From Pseudolabrys sp. (GTDB lineage Bacteria > Pseudomonadota > Alphaproteobacteria > Rhizobiales > Xanthobacteraceae): DNA of 5,938 bases. The DNA lies in contig JAHCKF010000230.1 of the NCBI GenBank assembly GCA_026125925.1, positions 1 to 5,938 of the forward strand, read 5' to 3'. Each line of letters starts with the position of its first letter. The stretch's first letter is position 1. Below, in pieces: positions 1-3,984 of the stretch. The notes under the pieces are model-generated. The model did not search any database and was not told the origin of the DNA. It was given only the letters and a program-made list of their open reading frames with translations. Position numbers and translations under genes: made by a program.

Positions 1-452
1 CGGCGATGATCGACGCCGTGCGCTCCTACGCGCCGGGCTTCATCTTCACCACCGCGCTGCCGCCGGCGATCTGCGCCGCGGCGACCGCCGCCATCCGCCA
101 TCTCAAGACCTCGCAGTGGGAACGCGACCGCCATCAGGACCGCGCCGCGCGCGTCAAGGCCGTGCTCAACGCCGCCGGCCTGCCGGTGATGCCGTCGGAT
201 ACGCATATCGTGCCGGTGCTGGTCGGCGATCCGGAGAAGGTCAAGATCGCCAGCGACCTGCTGCTGACCGAGCACAACATCTACATCCAGCCGATCAATT
301 ACCCGACCGTGCCGCGCGGCCTCGAACGGCTGCGCATCACGCCGTCGCCCTATCACGATGACGCGCTGATCGATCATCTGGCCGAAGCGCTGGTCGATGT
401 CTGGGATCGCCTGCAACTGCCGAAGAGCCGGCAGCAGCTCGCGGCTGAATGA
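1..452 (+). CDS. hemA: 5-aminolevulinate synthase, C-terminal part (5' end outside window)
   Basis: This pyridoxal-phosphate enzyme condenses glycine with succinyl-CoA to 5-aminolevulinate, the first step of haem, bacteriochlorophyll and cobalamin synthesis by the C4 (Shemin) route, in the cytosol. The visible 149 or so codons match the family's C-terminal third: SYAPGFIFTTALPP at the left edge, then SDTHIVPVLVGDP, then INYPTVPRGLERLRITPSP, all typical of alphaproteobacterial ALAS. The reading frame is open to the left edge (first full codon at base 3), so the ATG at base 6 is an internal methionine, not a start. The PLP-binding lysine lies upstream, outside the window. The gene ends at TGA 450-452 after a short variable tail, which is normal for the family. 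The next gene is convergent and begins 3 bases later, so any hemA terminator must lie inside that gene. The family call is secure. It cannot be told whether this is the only hemA copy. Confidence 0.95.
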   Translation, partial: AMIDAVRSYAPGFIFTTALPPAICAAATAAIRHLKTSQWERDRHQDRAARVKAVLNAAGLPVMPSDTHIVPVLVGDPEKVKIASDLLLTEHNIYIQPINYPTVPRGLERLRITPSPYHDDALIDHLAEALVDVWDRLQLPKSRQQLAAE

Positions 453-455
453 TCG

Positions 456-1619
456 CTAGTCGTCCACAGAATCCGCCGACGGCTTGACGGCCGGCCCTTT
501 CGCAAGGCCGCGCGCCCGCAGCCGCACCACGAAGGGCGTAATCATCATCACGAAGAAGATACGCACCAGATGGTGCGTGCCGACGTAAACCGGGTCGAAG
601 TGCAGCGCCAGGGCCAGCAGCAGCATGGCATCGACGGCGCCGGGCGCGTAGGCGACCATGACTTCGGCGATGGGAATGTCGAGCAGGCCCAGGAGCAGCA
701 CCGCAAATCCGCCGCTGATCACGATGGCGACGGCGAAGACGCCGAAGGCGGCCCCTGTGTATTGCAGCAGCAACTTGAGCGGCGTGCCGGCAAAGCGCGC
801 GCCGCTCACCGCGCCGAAGGCGATCATCACCACATAGGACAGCCACCACGGCATGACGACGCGCAACATGTCGGTGCCGTGCAAGGCCGCCGAGGCCAGC
901 ATGGCGCCGAACAGCAGGCCACCGGGCACGCGCAGTTTCTGCGCGACGATCGCGATCGCGGCCGAGACGACGACCAGAATAGCGAGCTCGTCGAACTGCG
1001 ACGGCGAGAAGCCGGCTTTCGTTGTGCCTGAAGCGTGATCGACGAGGCCCAGCCCGGCGAACAGCGCCGGCAGCCCGACCGACAGGATGATGATACGCAC
1101 CGTCTGCACGATCGCGACCGCGCGAACGTCCGCCTTGAACTCGATGGCGAGCGCCATCACCTGCGACAGCCCGCCCGGCACCGAGGCGAGATAAGCGGTC
1201 AACTGATCCCAGCCATGGACGGCGCGCAGATAGGCCGTGCCGGCGATGACGATGACGATCGTCGCCGCCAGCAGCACGGCGATGCTGAGCGGATAGCTGG
1301 CGACGCCGCGCAAGGTTTCCGGCGTGACCACCGCACCCAGCGAGATGCCGATCATCACGACAAGGACGCGCATCATCGGCATCGGCACCTGCATCGGCCG
1401 CCCCCCAAGCGCGGCGATGGCGACGGCGAGGATGGAACCCGACAGATAGCCGGCCGGCATGCCGAGAAGACCAAGCGTCAGCCCGCCGACGGCGGCGAAC
1501 AACATGGTCTCCGCAACATTGCGGAACGCGGTCGTGCGAAAGATGAAGGGTAAAGCAGGCAATAGGGAACGACTTTCGAGGACGATCCGGCCCACCAGGC
1601 GCCGGCCTTCCGAGCGCAT
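456..1619 (-). CDS. AbrB-family membrane protein (putative transporter, duplicated AbrB domain)
   Basis: This 387-residue, very hydrophobic inner-membrane protein belongs to the AbrB family (Pfam PF05145, often mislabelled 'ammonia monooxygenase'; unrelated to the DNA-binding regulator AbrB). Its substrate is unknown. Two homologous halves are visible. Half one has PAGYLSGSILAVA (about residues 55-67) and PGGLSQVMALAIEF (148-161) ending in QTVRI. Half two has VPGGLLFGAMLASAALHG (231-248) and APGAVDAMLLLALALHF (325-341) ending in HHLVRI. About ten membrane segments can be picked by eye. The ATG at 1619 was chosen; a TTG immediately before it (1622) is an alternative. Family-like sequence begins near residue 35 (NVAETMLFAAVGG), so the internal ATG at 1505 would probably cut it, although a GGAG lies just before that codon. 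The gene follows the exonuclease-CBS-DUF294 gene after a 39-base gap, which suggests co-transcription. The stop is TAG at 458-456. The family is confident, the function is not. Confidence 0.85.
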   Translation of the reverse strand: MRSEGRRLVGRIVLESRSLLPALPFIFRTTAFRNVAETMLFAAVGGLTLGLLGMPAGYLSGSILAVAIAALGGRPMQVPMPMMRVLVVMIGISLGAVVTPETLRGVASYPLSIAVLLAATIVIVIAGTAYLRAVHGWDQLTAYLASVPGGLSQVMALAIEFKADVRAVAIVQTVRIIILSVGLPALFAGLGLVDHASGTTKAGFSPSQFDELAILVVVSAAIAIVAQKLRVPGGLLFGAMLASAALHGTDMLRVVMPWWLSYVVMIAFGAVSGARFAGTPLKLLLQYTGAAFGVFAVAIVISGGFAVLLLGLLDIPIAEVMVAYAPGAVDAMLLLALALHFDPVYVGTHHLVRIFFVMMITPFVVRLRARGLAKGPAVKPSADSVDD

Positions 1620-1626
1620 CAATGCC

Positions 1627-1642
1627 CCGCTTCCCGGAGCGG
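1627..1642. repeat. Short GC-rich inverted repeat between the two minus-strand genes
   Basis: CCGCT (1627-1631), a 6-base centre, then AGCGG (1638-1642) form a perfect 5-bp inverted repeat just upstream of the AbrB-family start. In the transcript it would be a small hairpin partly covering the G-rich stretch that could serve as ribosome binding site (complement of 1625-1628). No T-tract follows, so it does not look like an intrinsic terminator. A repeat this short can arise by chance in DNA of this composition. Confidence 0.3.
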
Positions 1643-1658
1643 CGTCAAATCATGGCTC

Positions 1659-3788
1659 TCAGTACAAAAGATCGCGCGTCAGCGTGTTGAGATGCTTCAC
1701 CGCGCCGAGCGCGGCGCTCAGGCGCTCGCGATCTTGCGCGCTGAGCGACCTCACCTCGACCTTGTTGCCCGCGGGCAGACCGGCGCGGATATCGGCCAAC
1801 TGCTGGCGCACGATGAGATCGAGAAACGTCTCCTGCGCGTAGCTCAGCGCCTCGAGATCGGCGACGCTGCGGTTCAGCGCCGAGATCGCCGCGCGCAGCC
1901 GCGCCGGCGTACCGCGCTCGACGAGGTGATGGCGGATCGCCAGCACCCGCGCCAGCGTGACGATGCCGAACAGCCCGGCGCGCTTGAGATCGATGCGGCC
2001 GTTCTCGGTGCGAATGCCGCCGAGCAGCGTGAAACTGTGCGGCACGTCGCCGGCATTTTCGGCCAGCATTTTGGCGAAAGCGGCATGGCCCTGGGCCACG
2101 TCGAAGCCGGCGCGCCAGATATCATTCGCGAGACGCGCATCGCCATGGACCGCGAGCAGATCGAAGAAGATATCGATCGCCAGCAGGTCTTCGGGCTTCG
2201 AGCGCGCGACCCAGGAGGTCAGCCGCTCCTGCCAGGTGGCAACCGAGCCGCGCCAGGCCTCGTTCTTCGCCATGACGCCGCCGGTGCAATACGGCACGCC
2301 GACTTCGTGCAGGATGTCGGCGACGACGGCGCCGAAGGCGGCAAACCACTGGTCGTTGGCACCGCCCGGCTCGCCTTCGGCGAAGACGAGGGCGTTGTCC
2401 TGATCGAGCGCGAGCAGACTCTCGCCGCGGCCGGCCGAACCGAGCACGCAGAGCGCATAGGTACAGGGCGGCGCACCTTTGCCGTCTTCGCGCATGCGCC
2501 GCTCCGCCAGCACGCCGGCGCGGCGGGTCAGCGCGCCGAGTTCGCGAGAAATCACGGCCGCGATATCGCGGCCGCTCACATTTTCGGCCACGAGGCCTTC
2601 CGCAGCGCGGGGAAGGCGAGCCCAGGCGGCACCGAGTTCGGGGACGTCGTCGGCGCCGTCGACGGCGTCGCCGAGGATGGCGGCCTCCTGCGCGCGCAGC
2701 CGCAGCAGATCGCGCGAACTGACGATGCCGCAGACATGCCCCTCACCGTCCTCGACGACGAGATGGCGCAGCTTGTGGCGGCCCATGCGGCCGAGGGCGC
2801 GATAAACGAAGGCGGCCGACGGCAAGGCAACGACCGGCCGGCTGGCAAACGTGCCCACCGCAACATCGAGCGCCGAAGCGCCGCGCTCGCTCAGCGCCCG
2901 CATGACATCGCGTTCGGTAATGATGGCGGCATCGGCGACGCGCAACGGCGCGCCAGCCGCCCCAGCGACCGTCGAAACCAGGAGCGACGAGATCTTGTCG
3001 CGCGCCATGACGCCGAGTGCCTCGCGCAACGGCGCAGCCGTGGCGATCGACTTCGCCGGCGATGTCATGACATCGGCGATGCGGTGCCGGTACGGATAAG
3101 TGTCGATACGGCCGAGCGCCTGTTCGGCCCGCGCGCGTGCCGGCGCAACCGCTTCGTGCCAGCCGGCGCGGTGTTGTTCGTCGAGCACATTGGTGAGGGC
3201 GAGACAGGCCTTCTCCGCTTCGGCCAGCGTGCGGATCCGGCCTTCGCGCAGCTTCGGCAGCAACGCCAGGAAGATGCGCGCCGTCAACAATGCGTCACCC
3301 AGCGCCGAATGCCGGTCCGACACCGCGATGCCGAGCCAGCCCGCCAGATGTTCGAGCGAATAGCCGCCGAGCCGCGGTTCGGCCACCTGCGCCAGCAGAT
3401 TGGTGTCGAGGATACGCGGCTGCTGCCAGCTCAGGCCGGCACGCTCGCATTCGCGTTTGAGCACGGCGAGATCGAAGCCGACGGTATGGCCGATGACGAC
3501 CGCACCTGCCATGCGCTCGGCAACCTCCGGCCACGCGCCGGCGAAGCCGGGGGCCTCGGCCACCGCGGTATCGTCGATGTGATGGATAAGAGTCGACGCC
3601 TCGGGAATCGGCTCACCCGGGTTGACCAACTGACGCCAGGCCTCGGCTTCGACGAGCTTGCCGCCCCTGAGGGGAACCGCGCCGATCTCGATCACCCGGG
3701 CCCGGGCGGGGTCGAGCCCCGTGGTCTCGGTATCGATGACAAACGCGTCGAGCGATATCAGCGGCATCGCATTGCCGATGATCGCCAT
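1659..3788 (-). CDS. Fused DnaQ-like 3'-5' exonuclease / tandem CBS / DUF294 nucleotidyltransferase-like protein
   Basis: This predicted soluble protein of 709 residues has four parts. Residues 13-178 form a DEDDh exonuclease of the DNA polymerase III epsilon type, with D19 and E21 in VIDTETTGLD, D106 in GHTVGFD, and H160 and D165 in RHSALGD, so all five metal/catalytic residues are present. Residues about 236-303 and 307-366 are two CBS domains (ADVMTSP and ITERDVMRAL; GIVSSRDLLRL), which usually bind adenine nucleotides. Residues about 393-530 are a DUF294 (PF03445) nucleotidyltransferase-like domain with LGSAGRGE (449-456) and LDQDNAL (461-467), the G-S ... D-x-D signature also seen in GlnD. 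Residues about 565-705 are DUF294_C (PF10335), with GRIDLKRAGLFGIVTLARVLA. No membrane segment or signal peptide is seen. The start at 3788 is supported by a strong ribosome site; upstream ATGs (3827, 3878) lack one. DUF294 proteins more often carry a cyclic-nucleotide-binding domain at the N-terminus, so the exonuclease replaces the usual sensor. It is unlikely to be the replicative proofreading subunit. Its nucleic-acid substrate and nucleotidylation target are unknown. Confidence 0.88.
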   Translation of the reverse strand: MAIIGNAMPLISLDAFVIDTETTGLDPARARVIEIGAVPLRGGKLVEAEAWRQLVNPGEPIPEASTLIHHIDDTAVAEAPGFAGAWPEVAERMAGAVVIGHTVGFDLAVLKRECERAGLSWQQPRILDTNLLAQVAEPRLGGYSLEHLAGWLGIAVSDRHSALGDALLTARIFLALLPKLREGRIRTLAEAEKACLALTNVLDEQHRAGWHEAVAPARARAEQALGRIDTYPYRHRIADVMTSPAKSIATAAPLREALGVMARDKISSLLVSTVAGAAGAPLRVADAAIITERDVMRALSERGASALDVAVGTFASRPVVALPSAAFVYRALGRMGRHKLRHLVVEDGEGHVCGIVSSRDLLRLRAQEAAILGDAVDGADDVPELGAAWARLPRAAEGLVAENVSGRDIAAVISRELGALTRRAGVLAERRMREDGKGAPPCTYALCVLGSAGRGESLLALDQDNALVFAEGEPGGANDQWFAAFGAVVADILHEVGVPYCTGGVMAKNEAWRGSVATWQERLTSWVARSKPEDLLAIDIFFDLLAVHGDARLANDIWRAGFDVAQGHAAFAKMLAENAGDVPHSFTLLGGIRTENGRIDLKRAGLFGIVTLARVLAIRHHLVERGTPARLRAAISALNRSVADLEALSYAQETFLDLIVRQQLADIRAGLPAGNKVEVRSLSAQDRERLSAALGAVKHLNTLTRDLLY

Positions 3789-3792
3789 ATTT

Positions 3793-3800
3793 CCCCCTCC
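3793..3800 (-). promoter_or_regulatory. Strong Shine-Dalgarno that fixes the start of the exonuclease-CBS-DUF294 gene
   Basis: On the minus strand the sequence reads GGAGGGGGAAAT followed by ATG at 3788. The GGAGG core is 7 bases from the start codon, close to ideal. The in-frame upstream ATGs at 3827 and 3878 have no comparable site, and the added residues (rich in R, G and S) do not resemble the exonuclease fold, which begins about 13 residues after the chosen start. Confidence 0.75.
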
Positions 3801-3857
3801 GTCGCCTCGCCCCGAAAGCTTGCTCATGACAGCGGCCGAGAGCCTAGAACGTTGCAC

Positions 3858-3876
3858 GCGGCCATGGCGAGGCCGC
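3858..3876. repeat. Inverted repeat GCGGCC-N7-GGCCGC
   Basis: GCGGCC (3858-3863) and GGCCGC (3871-3876) are perfect reverse complements separated by 7 bases. The site lies 70-88 bases upstream of the minus-strand start and 109-127 bases upstream of the plus-strand start, so it could be an operator or part of the minus-strand leader. The arms are pure G/C, which makes chance occurrence fairly likely. Confidence 0.35.
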
Positions 3877-3899
3877 ATTGCCGCACCACGCCAATACCG

Positions 3900-3925
3900 G
3901 CGATTGCCGAAGAGCTATCAATCGC
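3900..3925. promoter_or_regulatory. Candidate operator: inverted repeat GCGATTG-N12-CAATCGC
   Basis: Arms GCGATTG (3900-3906) and CAATCGC (3919-3925) are perfect 7-base reverse complements with a 12-base spacer. Their centres are 19 bases apart, roughly two helical turns, the geometry of many dimeric regulator sites. The site lies midway between the divergent genes and just upstream of a possible plus-strand -10 box, where it would overlap the -35 region. The arms are less G/C-biased than their surroundings, which makes chance somewhat less likely. No known regulator's consensus is recognised with certainty. Confidence 0.4.
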
Positions 3926-3938
3926 TGTCTCGGGGCGA

Positions 3939-3944
3939 TAAAAT
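3939..3944 (+). promoter_or_regulatory. Possible -10 box for the symporter-sensor gene
   Basis: TAAAAT matches the sigma-70 -10 consensus TATAAT at five of six positions and sits in the only A/T-rich patch of the region. Transcription would start near 3951, giving a leader of about 35 bases. No good -35 hexamer is found at 16-18 bases upstream (that stretch reads around CTATCAAT), so the promoter would need an activator or be weak. The inverted repeat at 3900-3925 is placed for such control. This is tentative. Confidence 0.3.
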
Positions 3945-3974
3945 AGCAATGTAACGCCGGGGCTTAGCCCTTCC

Positions 3975-3978
3975 GGAG
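3975..3978 (+). promoter_or_regulatory. Shine-Dalgarno of the symporter-sensor gene
   Basis: GGAG lies 6 bases before the ATG at 3985. It is the only start with such a site in this frame after the in-frame TAA at 3952-3954, so it decides the start of the large plus-strand gene. Confidence 0.65.
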
Positions 3979-3984
3979 CCGGGA

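Larger units (their letters stand above)
3789..3984. other. Divergent intergenic region between the exonuclease fusion and the symporter-sensor gene
   Basis: These 196 bases must hold the promoters of both divergent genes. No ORF with a convincing ribosome site or family-like sequence is present. It contains the strong ribosome site of the minus-strand gene, a 6-bp inverted repeat at 3858-3876, a 7-bp inverted repeat at 3900-3925, a directly repeated ATTGCCG, a possible -10 box near 3939, and the ribosome site of the plus-strand gene. The A/T-richest patch is about 3937-3954, next to the plus-strand gene. An in-frame TAA at 3952-3954 blocks any upstream extension of that gene. Confidence 0.7.

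Noticed and set aside
493..509. Intrinsic terminator for hemA inside the end of the AbrB-family gene
   Set aside because: The stem has a bulge and there is no T-run after it; it lies in coding sequence and could be incidental.
456..1619. Ammonia monooxygenase annotation of the AbrB-family protein
   Set aside because: This label is a common database error for the family; nothing in the sequence resembles the AmoA, AmoB or AmoC subunits.
1659..3788. Identification as dnaQ, the replicative proofreading subunit
   Set aside because: Only the first quarter resembles epsilon; the CBS and DUF294 domains and the genomic context do not fit the replicative subunit, which is a much shorter protein.
3789..3878. 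N-terminal extension of the exonuclease fusion to an ATG at 3878 or 3827
   Set aside because: Neither upstream ATG has a ribosome site, the added residues show no domain character, and a GGAGGGGG at good spacing precedes the ATG at 3788.
3865..3881. Possible sigma-54 promoter (TGGC...TTGC) in the divergent region
   Set aside because: The GG and GC elements in TGGCGAGGCCGCATTGC are 12 bases apart instead of the required 10, and the -24 element is imperfect. The minus strand gives no match either.
3891..3921. Minus-strand TTGATA-N19-TATTGG as promoter of the exonuclease fusion
   Set aside because: The -35 hexamer is fair, but the 19-base spacer is long and TATTGG is a poor -10, so it is not supported as a feature.
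1692..3941. Plus-strand open frame of about 749 codons antisense to the exonuclease-CBS-DUF294 gene
   Set aside because: It mirrors the real gene almost end to end. Its translation is rich in R, A, D, Q and H without recognisable domains, as expected for the complement of a high-GC coding sequence, while the opposite strand has clear domain motifs and a strong ribosome site.
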